A stretch of DNA of 64,000 nucleotides from Wyeomyia smithii (taxonomy: Eukaryota > Arthropoda > Insecta > Diptera > Culicidae). This document shows positions 54,427 to 64,000 of the stretch, piece after piece (position 1 is the stretch's first letter; each line of letters begins with the position of its first letter). Both the position numbers and the translations under genes were made by a program. The stretch lies in contig NC_073694.1 of the NCBI RefSeq assembly GCF_029784165.1, forward strand, positions 162,638,342-162,702,341. Direction: 5' to 3'. The notes beneath the pieces are model-generated. The model was not told the DNA's origin. It saw only the letters and a list, made by a program, of their open reading frames with translations, and did not search any database.

Positions 54427-55455
54427 TATTGAATTTTATTGTAATCGGACTTTTAGTTCGATTACAGTAAAAATAATTTAGAAACTACACAACCGATTTG
54501 AATAAAATCGGTTTACAATGAACGGGCTACCTAAAAAACTATCAATTATAAATTTCGTAAAGATTGAACATGTTGTTCAAAAGTTTTTAAAAAAACATGT
54601 TCTGGAGACTATATCTATCTGAGGTAGAGACCTCATGTTTCTCAGAGATCACTGGACCGACTTTCATAGAATCAGTGTCATTTTGAAGGTCCAATTGCCC
54701 CCTAAGATCCTATTGATTTGTTTTGCAATCGGACTTTTACATTGCCTTTTATGTTTGAATATGTGAAATCCAGCTATGAAAAGAATCATATTCCGAAGAC
54801 TACTTAAACTCACTCACTTTTCTCAGAGATGGCTGAACCGATTTCCACGAAATAAGTGTCAAATGAAAGTTCTAGCTGCCTCATAACACCCTATTGACTG
54901 TAATTTGACTGTAACTTCGTCTGTAATGTATCAAAATGTGAAAATCACGAATCTTCATTATCTCAGAAACTACACAACCGATTTGAACAATACTGACATC
55001 AGATGAACGGGCTAGTTACGGGTTAACTGATGAGTTATTAGAAGTTGTGAAAAGTAAGTCATATTTGAAATAGAACAAAAATCCTACTATAAATAATCGA
55101 ATCTAAAATTATGTTTTATCGAATAATTTATAATCGAGCCCAACCTAAATATGTGTACAGTGACGTTTCGATTTAACTACAACAAAAAAAAATCGCGTCA
55201 TATATTTGAAGCCTATTTATTTGTTATGTTATTTGCATGTTTTAATGTTGAACATACATGTGTTTGAATGTTATGTTTTAAATGTTCGGTATAGTTTCAC
55301 AGTTGGCTACCAAAAAGTCGTTATTTAGAGTGATAAATAAATCCTGCAAATATTATTAAGATGGATTTTTTTTCTGAAAATTGAAGTGTTGGTATAAATC
55401 TATTTTAACAAATAAAAAGTTTAAATGAGAAAGGCTGGGTCTCACCGCTAGGTGG

Positions 55456-55789
55456 TTTTATTTTGCAATTACATTTGTTTTATTTGTGTGACGTAAAACG
55501 ATTCTCGTTAGTGCTCAGACTTTGTGACAAAATCAAACGATACCTAATATCAGGAAACCGATGCCTTTGATCAAGTTTTTTCTTGTTTACACGAACCCCG
55601 ACCAATTTAATGTCTTGTAGGTGAAACTTGTTTGACAAATTCATGAAAATTTCATTTGTTAATTGATTCGATGATTTGTTGTTAAAACATCCATGGAATT
55701 AACATGTTGAGGAGAACGGTGCGTTCTCCGTTCTTCTTTCTGTACTAAACTGGACACTCACAGCTAGTCTCGAAGCCTAGAAAGCCGGC
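55456..55789. other. Unassigned region
   Basis: Nothing recognised apart from AT-rich DNA. Confidence 0.3.
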
Positions 55790-55925
55790 TCGGGAGAGAC
55801 TGTTAGTGTCAGTAGGATCATAGCTCTAGCCCCGCAAGTGTCGTGTACGTGAACAGATGGCTGCGAATTCTGTGTATAATAAACAGAAGGTCAAGTTCCG
55901 ATAGCGGAATGTAGCACCACTAAGA
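55790..55925 (+). repeat. Dispersed repeat, copy 2
   Basis: Second copy of the 51798-51960 repeat, with an AATAAA near 55879. Confidence 0.65.
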
Positions 55926-55979
55926 AGCAATAGAAGGTTAGACTGAACTGAAAGTTATACATTGATTGTTACCGGATGT

Positions 55980-56320
55980 TTTGACGTAGGATTACGTCTA
56001 ACCGCACTATATCCAGATATATTCTGCGGAAACTAAAACCAAGGTGTAACGTTGGAATGAAAGATTTCAAACGGTAATGCTGATGTAACCACAAGATGGA
56101 TTACAATAATTAATATGTCGTTGGATTGATAAAATTATTGACAATTTTGTGATTTCTCAGTTATCTTTATCATTTCATTGTTTAACAGTGAAAATTGAAT
56201 AATAGTTTCAAGGTCGAATTTTCACGAACAATGTACCAATCACATGCGAGCACCCCTGGCACAGACTTCATGAATAGACACCAATTGTTTGCTATGATAT
56301 CCTGTATAGCAGTGGCAAAA
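55980..56320 (+). repeat. Dispersed repeat, copy 2 (no MITE)
   Basis: Matches 25745-26250: TTGACGTAGGATTACGTCT at the left and TTTCAAACGG to ATGAATAGACACCAA at the right. Lacks the CGCGTAAA MITE, so it serves as an empty-site relative. Confidence 0.6.
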
Positions 56321-59241
56321 AAAAATTGACAGAATCTCCCCGTCCCAATAGGTCAAACTAACGTTTGCTTCTATGAGCCTAGACTATATTGATGTCTTGA
56401 AGGTGAAGCTTTTTCGGAAAGTTCATAACCACCTCCACTATCAGACAGTTTTACGTTCTGCTCTTAGAATGTTATTAAAACTGATGTCTTGATGGAAAAC
56501 ATGCTGGCACAAGCAACAGTACTGCACCGAGCAATGTATGAATACTGGTCACTCGTCGTCTATCAGTGCAGTAGAACTCGATATTCATTTGTGTGCAACC
56601 AAGCCAAGTGAAGGCTACATTGCCGTTGTCGACGCATAGTGGGGCGTGTTGGGTTAACGCGTAGGTATCGTTTTGCGATCTGCAACACAATCGAATTGCC
56701 GTTTGAATTGTCTTCTTCTTCTTCTTGTTTCATATATGTAGTAGAAAATATCAGAATTCAATATGATTATTCGGGTGCCGCAAAATACACTGCGCTACCG
56801 GGGACAACAAAATTCTGTACGTGTCGGTATAGGCAGATAGCAGGGTATATAAATTATATAACCTGCTATCTGCCTCTATTATATAAATAACAGATAAAAT
56901 GTGTTGTTTATTTTTTAACTCTACACTCTGTTTTTCTCATGTCCATTTTAAATTTTCTGTGAATATACATTTTCGTTCAAAAACTGTAGTTTTTTATCGT
57001 TATTTTTTCCACGAACTTGTAACTGCAGGAGAATTTTATAACCATCTTTGCCGCTTGGTGATCGGAGAGTGAGCCATCCTTCACAAGACAAATAAATATT
57101 GTTTAATTTCTACTAAATCGTACTCAATTTAGGTCTGTACAGAAGCTTGCCCTTTCGCGTATTGAAGAAAATTGACTGTATTAGAATGAAAGGTATTCAT
57201 CAATGTTGAAGAGAATATTTTTTCTTCTAGAATAGAGTGCTGCAAATAAATAATCAAAATACAGACCCCGTTCGATTTTGCCAAACACGACATGGCAGAA
57301 TTTGCCAAAAATGAACGGTTTTCATGACGTTTTTTCATAGATATTTTCACCAATAAACTAGTTTTAGTTCCAAGTCGTTTGAGGTGTCGCTTGATGAATT
57401 GAGGCTGATGACCTAGATACTTGATATTACTACCCGAGTAATTAGAGGCTTAGTACAGCTTAGATCATGATCATTATACATATGCCAAAAGTAAAACGAG
57501 CTCAAATCAAACAGAGCCTCAAAGGGAAATTTAAAACTATTGTAGTCCTACGTCAACTATGCGGTCGTATCCCAGATACCACCCTCCTACTATTTTCACT
57601 TTTTTATCCATGAACTGAGTAGAACCGTTTGAATTAGTTTGGTTCAACAGCAGACACTTCAGTACATAGTATGGCAAAACAATCTCTAGTAGATTGCAAA
57701 AATCAAGCCTTTTGTCCTAAGGAAACTGATTATTTTAGAACGAAAACTGTTCTCAGAAACTTATTGAAATGTACAGGTGAAAAAAATGTGCACTAACCAA
57801 TGCAATAAAATTACAATATCAACGATAAATTTCTGTTTTGCTATCGGAGAATTGGCATTGTCAAGATATGTAGACGAATGTGAAAACCAAGTATCCATTA
57901 ATTCCCGAAGAAAACCGGTATGTAGTATAAGCTTCTTATTTATGCATAACTAGTAGACCTGAACTGTTGTCGCAAACAAATATTTCTTCTTTCCGTCCTA
58001 ATTGTTCGATTTCAAGCAAGTTGCATTATAGTTGGAGTACAATAGCATTTGATAGAAATCGATTTCTTTCGCTACATTGTTGATTGTTGACCCGATAGAA
58101 AAACAAAAACCGTCGAACATCTCTTTAGTTCACAAAACCTCATCTTATCACGCACAACTCTGTTTTGTTTTACACTCTATTTTGTACATCGTAAGAAACT
58201 GTGTTATCCCTGTACGGATTCCAGAGGCAGCATTAGTCGAAATGACTCAGGCTTTAAGGCAGTAGTGAATATATCCTGAATAAGCTCAACAATCCTATTA
58301 ATGCATTTATACGATGAGCTGTCACAGCACCGAGAGTACTGAGTGCGGTCTGCATATCAAACCTCTATTGGGGAACGACTGCTGGAGCATAGAAGAGTAA
58401 TCAGCAAAGCAAAAGCGACTTCCGTTCTGCTGGCCTGGGAACGATCTGGCTATAAATTAACATGCACAAATTGTTTTGGTAACGGCAAGAGTGGAAAATA
58501 CAGGCAACGCTGTTTGCATGGTGATGATACCCACCTACTGATGAAGCAGTGTGTCTGGCCATAACGTAAATCGTAGGACTTATTCGATGGTCAAATTTTT
58601 GCATATACCGGCAGCCGAAGGTGGTGAGTTCGGTTCGCTCCCATTGGGACAATTTTTATAGAACAAATTTTTTACATGTTTCAAGGGTTTTTCTTTAAAC
58701 TGTTTTAAGACTAGCAGGTTGTGTCCATAGTGAGAATGTAACACCTAAATGGTCAATTCGTATGCGTCTAATGATCGAGCAGTTGCAATCTATAATCCTC
58801 GTCAGTCAGATAATCTCGCAAGAGGAGCCACTGACAACGAAAATATATTTTGAGCCGTTCTTGCATACGTACTACTAAGCATGGAGATAGTTTATTGTGC
58901 GAGTATTGAACTGAATGTGCGAAACGACATTGTTTTGACAAATGTTCTATCGGGACTAGTTGGTAATAAAGCTTATAGAATTTAATATTTTCTTCTACCG
59001 AAAACGATATTTTCAAAATAGATGGAAACATTGCTATATCATCTCTTAATCTCGCTAATTCACCCCTCGACTCCAATTTATTGACAAAATCTGCTTTAAC
59101 TGAAAGTGGCCCAATTTAATTTCAAAAGTTGCTTGAACACTTTTATAATTTCTCATGATTGCAGCTGAATTTTTTTAAAAATTTGTAAATAAATATATCT
59201 TTCTTATTTTTAATGACTATAATGCAAGTCAAGCTGTTTTT
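56321..59241. other. Unassigned region
   Basis: About 2.9 kb with no recognised gene. A short TCT run lies near 56708-56723 and a perfect-like hairpin at 56831-56875. The frames at 58343-58564 (plus), 58401-58652 (minus) and 58768-59076 (minus) have no known motif. Confidence 0.3.
56831..56875. repeat. 45-bp hairpin
   Basis: AGGCAGATAGCAGGGTATAT starts the left arm; the right arm is its complement with one mismatch, with 22-bp arms and a 1-base loop. Confidence 0.85.
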
Positions 59242-59635
59242 ATTTCTATTTCAAGCAGTAAATGTCGAGCTGACGATTGAAAAATGTACTAACTGGGGAA
59301 ATAGTTAATTAGAAATTTACGAAAAATATAGTCCAGCAGGTGGGACTCGAACCCACAACTTCTAATCTCCGGTCAGATGCCACCAAACAATACTCTCTAC
59401 TGAGTAAATGATGACGTGCGATAAAGTGTGCAAGCGATACAAAATAGCTATTTAGCGAGGTCGTCTTATACGTCTTGCGGTGGTGAAATCGGGAACGCAT
59501 CTGACCGGAGATTAGAAGTTGTGGGTTCGAGTCCCACCTGCTGGACTATATTTTTCGTAAACTTCTAATTAACTATTTCCCCAGTTAGTACATTTTTCAA
59601 TCGTCAGCTCCACATTTACTGCTTGAAATAGAAAT
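59242..59635. repeat. Large inverted repeat with tRNA-like arms
   Basis: Arms of about 142 bp (59242-59384 and 59494-59635) with very few mismatches, separated by about 109 bp. Each arm holds an outward-reading tRNA-like 3' half. It has an anticodon-arm-like CTGACCGGAGATTAG, then AAGTTGTG, a T-arm GGGTTCGAGTCCC with a perfect B-box, and CTGCTGGA. This resembles tRNA-Arg. Matching 5' halves with a complementary acceptor were not found, so no functional tRNA is called. Confidence 0.8.
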
Positions 59636-60796
59636 GTGTAAATAAAATCACCCACTATGTGAATTTATTGAATTGGTGAACAATGCACGGCGATCAGATT
59701 CAAAATGAAACAAACTGCCCTCAATATCCCTGCATCGGTTGCGATATAATCTTTTATTTTGTTGGCATGAAAATTTACTTATTTCCTCACAGATTGCTTG
59801 ATTCTTTTACAGATTGTGTCGTTTATTGTTTTAATTACAGTACCGGGCAACGCAAAACGGATTATAGATTTTGATTTGTGTACCACAACAGTAAATTATG
59901 AGGCGAACAATCTCCAGATAATGTGCGTGATTGAGCTGTCAGAATGCTCTATTGAGTGTACATAGTCCACCACATCAAATTTTTTTACCTCACTGTCTTG
60001 ACAGATACTGGTAACATTGTTTGCGTTTTGGGCTTTGTGATTTTTTCTGGTGGAGCAATCGTGTGCGTACACGCAAAAGTTTAAGTCTTATACAATCAAT
60101 GTGTCTTCCCGATTCGCACCAATTTTGCACTAAAATCGCACAATAAATGTGTGAAATGCCTAACACAACAGTTGTATACACGAGAATCGTGATGTTCCGG
60201 TAAACTTTAGTTTCGGGCAAACGATCATTTTGGAGTGCTCGAAAAATCGTGCTTCATTTTCGTGCGCCGGTTCATATGAACGACCTGCTCATCCCTAATA
60301 ATACTCTGCAGCCAAAACAACTTTCGGGATTCATGTTCCCTCACACAACTAAGTGACGCTGGTGCCAGTAACGTGCAATCATGTGCATATGAACAAAACC
60401 AGAGTCATAGTTAAATGCAAAATGTTTTGAACAAACTTAATATTTTTGATAATTGTTAATGAAGCAATCATGTTTATTTAAAAACATTCAGGTTACACCG
60501 GATTCAGGTGAGTGAACTGATCAATTGATATTTTCATTAATCTAGTTAGTACCCAATTTATCAGTATTAATTACCGATTCCCCTGTTTCAATAAGAGCAA
60601 CTTTCTGAAAAACATTATCAATACCGGTACAAATCAACATGACGATTCTAACACCAGTGGAGTAGTTTGGAGCTGCCGAGTACATTAAAAAAACGCTAGA
60701 GCATGCGAATTGAGAATGAGATTTTAAACCATTTTTTGTTACCTTTTACTGATAAACTTCATTCAAAATCTCATTTTGCCAAAAAATTTGTCCGTT
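59636..60796. other. Unassigned region
   Basis: AT-rich. CCTGCTCATCCCTAATA near 60286 could be a degraded transposon end; nothing else recognised. Confidence 0.3.
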
Positions 60797-60880
60797 CCCG
60801 GTTCCCGGGCATTCCCGGGAAATGCGATCTTACATTCCCGTTTCCCGGGAGATCGATTCCCGGGAATATTGCAAGCCCTA
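60797..60880. mobile_element. hAT-like terminal fragment with CCCGGG palindromes
   Basis: TTCCCGGGAA-type palindromes recur four times in about 80 bp, ending AATATTGCAAGCCCTA. Read inward on the minus strand this is TAGGGCTTGCAATATTCCCG, resembling one end of a hAT-like element. The partner end is missing. Confidence 0.45.
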
Positions 60881-60882
60881 AA

Positions 60883-61430
60883 CCGGACCATAAAAAAGAG
60901 TAGTGTGGTCAAAATCGGTGCTCGGAAGCTATACGACCAAGTTCGACGGGTGTCTTCTGGTGGAAGATTAAACCTATGTCAAGGCTAACTTCGGGCAAAC
61001 CCTTGGTCAAATTGTTGCTTGGCAACGAATCACGAAAATTTATGATTCGGCATGGTATTCGCAGAAAAACGAAAGTTTTCGTTCCAAAAAAAAATAATAA
61101 ATAAAAAAAATAATAAAAAATAAAATAATGACGTCGGAACTGTACCAAGAAGAGTGTCTCCAAAAACGATTTTTGCCATTCAATCGCTTCCACGACCATC
61201 CCGCGATGTTTTAGCCGTGTTTGGCGGACTGTCATTTTAGCAAAGTCGTTCAAGAATGGTATGCAGAGGAAGGGGTGCAGTTTGTTCCGAAAGACCTTAA
61301 CCCACGTAATTGCCACCAGTACCGCCCAACTGAGAAACACTGGACAAACATGAGGAAGAGAATCAGAGAACCTGTCTCTGCTCAAACCAGTCATTTTACT
61401 AGTAGATGGCGACTAGGTTAGTTCTTTCAG
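60883..61430 (+). pseudogene. Mariner-like DD37E-type transposase remnant
   Basis: The plus strand reads ARKLYDQVRR near 60920, a block that precedes the first catalytic Asp in mosquito mariner-like transposases of the DD37E group. After several stops and an A/T-rich low-complexity insert (61090-61130) the C-terminal half appears: LYQEECLQKRFLPF, CLADCHFSKVVQEWYAEEGVQFV, then PKDLNPRNCHQYRPTEKHW with the likely third residue Glu. The first catalytic Asp block is lost and the second is changed. It directly abuts the hAT-like fragment. Confidence 0.62.
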
Positions 61431-61648
61431 TGAATGCACATTTAAACAACAAATTGTCCTTTTGAGGACAAATAATACTTGATTTAGGAGTTACTATTTT
61501 CTTTTTCATTCATTACACTTCATTCAAATGATAGAACGCCTTCACAAAGACGATTAAGTTAATTCGACTCCGTGATCTCTACGTCTCAGCACGAACTGAA
61601 TTTTCTTTGCCTTTAGCAATATGCAACATCCGACAACAGTGTGATAAA

Positions 61649-62178
61649 CCCTGTACACCGTGACGCCAGGTCTAAATTGATAGCTTCCCTGCAGGCCGAG
61701 GGTAGACAGCCGGCTGTTCCTGTTCGTGATGTCTTGGCGAGCCGTGACCTATCCTACATGTCCCTTATATACGTTTTCCTGAAATCCATCCATGCCCCAG
61801 TCTAGTCCCGTTCCCCTCCGTCTACACCCAACAAAACGACAAGAACACGTTTGAACCTTAAGCACAAAACCAGCAACCAGACCCCGCACAATAAAACCAG
61901 GACCCAAGGACTACGAGCCTCTGTCCCAACTCACGACATCGTGGCTCAGCAGAACGAATCCATACATGCCATTCGACGATTATCAGACGACCATTGAACA
62001 ACAAAACACTGATTGGAAATCCCATGCTAGTTTTAAGTTAGACTTAATTTCAGCTCGTAGTCGGCAGCGAGGATAAAAAATTTGCTTTAGTTTTTAAGTC
62101 ATCAGATATAATTGGCGCCGTTAAACATAAAATTGTATTTGTGCCGTGTCAAATAAATGTTATGTGAAGAAAAAAAAA
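61649..62178 (+). mobile_element. 5'-truncated LINE insertion with target duplication
   Basis: Plus-strand copy of the 3' end of the LINE found on the minus strand at 62318-64000. It has the last ~55 codons (ASLQAEGRQPAVPVRDVL, then SYMSLIYVFLKSIHAPV before TAG) and the 3' untranslated region with AAATAAA, ending in poly(A). AACAGTGTGATAAA flanks it at 61635-61648 and 62179-62192, an exact target duplication. A 5' truncation with poly(A) and target duplication is the classic mark of target-primed reverse transcription. Confidence 0.9.
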
Positions 62179-62192
62179 AACAGTGTGATAAA

Positions 62193-62317
62193 ATGTTATG
62201 TAAGAGAATGCGGTATCTTTTGTTTCCTGCTTCCATACGACACTACAACGCATAATCAAACCTTGAAAAATTGTCAAGCCCTAATTATGCAAACTTTACT
62301 ATTTAAAATGGTCAAGC
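62193..62317. repeat. Dispersed repeat fragment
   Basis: AAAAATTGTCAAGCCC and AAAATGGTCAAGCC match 29913-29985. The minus-strand LINE has inserted its poly(A) end into it. Confidence 0.5.
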
Positions 62318-64000
62318 CTTTTTTTTTTTGTTCATCTATAATTTATTTGACACGGCACAAATACAATTTAATGTTTAACGGCGCCAATTATATCTGGTAG
62401 CTTACTTTCTAAAGTATCTTAATAACTAAAAGCAAATTTTTTATCCTCGCTGCCGACAACGAGCTGAAACTAAATGTAACTTAAAGCTATAATATTTTGC
62501 ATTAAAAGCACTGGTTTACTGTATGATGGTTTTCATTGCCATAGGTAAGCACATGTTCCGCTGCTGGGCCAAGATATTGGGTTGTCTCCCTCGGGCCTTG
62601 AGAGTATCGTGCGGGTCTAGTTGCTGTTTCCGGATCCGGGGTCTTAACGTGTTCTTGTCGTTTGGTTGGATGTAGGCGGAAGGGAATAGGATTAAACTGG
62701 GGCGTGGATGGATTTCAGGAAAACGTATATAAGGGACATGTAGGATAGGTCACGGCTCGCCAAGACATCACGAACAGGAACAGCCGGCTGCCTACTTTCG
62801 GCCTGCAGGGAAGCTATTAATTTAGACCTGGCGTCACGGTGTACAGGGCATGACCAAACAACGTGCTCTATGTCGTGATAACCTTCACCACAGGCACAGA
62901 TACCACTTTCCCCGAGCCCAACACGACGGAGATGCGCGTCAAATCTATAGTGATTGGACATAAGCCGGGACATCACGCAAATGAAATCCCGACCTACATC
63001 CAACCCCTTGAACCACGGGTTCGTCGACACCTTGGGGATTATGGAATGTAACCACCTTCCCAGTTTCCCTCTGGTCCAAGCATTTTGCCAACTCATGATC
63101 GTATTCTGACGTACCAATGAGAAAAATTCATTAAAGGCAATTGGTCTTTCATAAATTTCACCGTTTGTTGCGCCCACCTTAGCCAAAGAGTCCGCTTTCT
63201 CATTGCCCGGTATCGAGCAGTGAGAAGGGACCCACGCTAAGGTAATCTGATACGATTTTTCGGATAAAGCACTCAGATGTTCCCGTATTTTCCCCAGGAA
63301 ATACGGAGAGTGCTTAACATCTTTCATCGATCGGAGAGCCTCAATGGAACTGAGACTGTCCGTAAAGATGAAATAATGGTCCGTGGGCATTTTTTCGATA
63401 ATCCCTAGGGTGTACTGAATTGCAGCAAATTCTGCGACGTAAACAGAAGCAGGATTATCGAGTTTATGGGAGACGGTTAAATTGTTATTGAAAATACCGA
63501 AGCCAGTGGACCCATCAAGAAGTGATCCGTCAGTGTAGAACATATTGTCGCAGTTGATGTTTCGATATTTATTGGAAAAAATTTTGGGGATCTGCTGCAC
63601 GCGTAAATGATCCGGGATTCCACGAGTTTCTTCTATCATGGATGTATCGAAAAACACAGTAGAATCAGAAGTATTTGATAAGTCGACACGATTTGGAATA
63701 TTCGAAGAAGGGTTAATATTATGGGACATGTGATTGAAACACAATGTCATAAAACGGGTTTGAGAATTAAGTTCGATTAACCTTTCAAAATTTTCAATCA
63801 CAGGACGGTTCAAGACCTCGCATTCGATAAGAATGCGAGAAGACAGGCTCCAGAAGCGGTTTTTCAATGGTAGTACTCCAGCTAAGACCTCCAAACTCAT
63901 CGTATGGGTCGACTGCATGCAACCCAAGGCGATACGCAAACAACAATATTGTATTCGCTCAAGTTTGATCAAATGTGTGTTTGCTGCGGAGCGGAAGCAG
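62318..64000 (-). mobile_element. RNase H-bearing LINE, second family, running off the window
   Basis: Minus-strand element ending in a poly(A) tail (T run at 62318-62328) preceded by AAATAAA. The 5' part lies beyond the window. Its ORF2 is similar throughout to that of the LINE at 30.2-35.3 kb but clearly a different family. It lies tail-to-tail with the truncated copy at 61649-62178. Confidence 0.88.
62692..64000 (-). CDS. LINE ORF2 C-terminal part: post-RT and RNase H (partial)
   Basis: The frame is open from the window edge to a stop at 62694-62692, about 435 codons. The first part is the post-RT thumb region (IKLERIQYCCLRIALGCMQS, LEVLAGVLPLKNRFW). RNase H follows with YTDGSLLDGSTGFG, AEFAAIQYTLG, FTDSLSSIEAL and GNEKADSLAK; all acidic residues are present. 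A Cys/His cluster (CACGEGYHDIEHVVWSC) and a short tail (YMSLIYVFLKSIHAPV) end the protein. RNase H would remove RNA from the RNA-DNA hybrid during integration. No stop or shift is seen, so this copy may be young; the RT itself is outside the window. Confidence 0.88.
   Translation of the reverse strand, partial: CFRSAANTHLIKLERIQYCCLRIALGCMQSTHTMSLEVLAGVLPLKNRFWSLSSRILIECEVLNRPVIENFERLIELNSQTRFMTLCFNHMSHNINPSSNIPNRVDLSNTSDSTVFFDTSMIEETRGIPDHLRVQQIPKIFSNKYRNINCDNMFYTDGSLLDGSTGFGIFNNNLTVSHKLDNPASVYVAEFAAIQYTLGIIEKMPTDHYFIFTDSLSSIEALRSMKDVKHSPYFLGKIREHLSALSEKSYQITLAWVPSHCSIPGNEKADSLAKVGATNGEIYERPIAFNEFFSLVRQNTIMSWQNAWTRGKLGRWLHSIIPKVSTNPWFKGLDVGRDFICVMSRLMSNHYRFDAHLRRVGLGESGICACGEGYHDIEHVVWSCPVHRDARSKLIASLQAESRQPAVPVRDVLASRDLSYMSLIYVFLKSIHAPV

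Larger units (their letters stand above)
52575..55455 (+). repeat. Long mosquito-type dispersed repeat, interrupted
   Basis: It starts GCCTTTCTCCTAGAAAGGTA and ends near AGAAAGGCTGGGTCTCACCG; the outer GCCTTTCTC and GAGAAAGGC are inverted. Inside, a unit with TCTCA(A/G)AGATGGCTG(G/A)ACCGATTT followed by a GTCNAATTGCC-type block recurs near 52731, 54635 and 54820. I associate this family with culicine mosquitoes from general knowledge. The 52803-54426 element splits it. No coding frame. Confidence 0.65.

Noticed and set aside
58343..58564. A zinc-finger fragment (CTNCFGNGKSGKYRQRC)
   Set aside because: Cys spacing does not match a CCHC knuckle with a His, and an opposite-strand frame overlaps; not enough for a call.
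59310..59546. A pair of functional tRNA-Arg genes
   Set aside because: Only the 3' halves look like tRNA. I could not find 5' halves that pair with the acceptor end.

Overview
The window looks like insect genomic DNA, most likely a mosquito (Culicidae). It is AT-rich with long non-coding stretches and holds eukaryotic transposons of every main type: Ty3/gypsy and copia-like LTR elements, APE-type non-LTR retrotransposons, a DD37D mariner, hAT-like ends, tRNA-derived SINEs and several MITE families. The long repeat at 52575-55455 resembles one I associate with culicine genomes; that link is from memory, not computed. I see no bacterial operon, CRISPR array, rRNA gene or intact tRNA gene.

Layout. 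1-4.9 kb: 3' part of a decayed Ty3/gypsy element on the plus strand. 5.9-7.1 kb: the only host-type coding region, an intronless frameshifted copy of the scavenger decapping enzyme DcpS. 7.5-10.2 kb: a SINE, a copia-like LTR candidate and two broken LINE fragments. 10.2-15.6 kb: mostly unassigned. 15.65-16.96 kb: a TA-flanked mariner with dead transposase. 17.1-22 kb: a foldback MITE, LINE endonuclease, an 890-bp AAAGT satellite, a SINE-like repeat, a hAT-like element and a LINE tail. 22-30 kb: mariner remnant, MITEs, tandem duplications and dispersed repeats. 30.2-35.35 kb: an RNase H-bearing LINE (minus) with intact ORF1 and an ORF2 lacking part of the RT palm. 35.86-47.12 kb: a complete, apparently recent Osvaldo/Ulysses-like LTR retrotransposon (minus) with 1.7-kb LTRs, a tRNA-Lys-type primer site, a canonical -1 slippery heptamer and a 4-bp target duplication. 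47.5-51.8 kb: mariner and LINE fragments, SINEs with target duplications, and MITEs. 52.6-55.5 kb: a long mosquito-type repeat split by a 1.6-kb TIR element. 56-61.4 kb: largely unassigned, with a tRNA-like giant inverted repeat and a DD37E-type mariner remnant. 61.6-64 kb: two tail-to-tail copies of a second RNase H-bearing LINE, one running off the window edge.

The genes do not form a pathway. This is a nested transposon graveyard with a few young insertions. I did not find a convincing new host or defence system. The items most worth a second look are the Osvaldo-like element (slippery site, LTR duplication, 2-kb leader segment bounded by a 26-bp repeat), the foldback MITE family with an apparently inverted spacer, the tRNA-like inverted repeat at 59.2-59.6 kb, the TIR element at 52.8-54.4 kb and the in-frame loss of RT motif A in the LINE at 32.2 kb.
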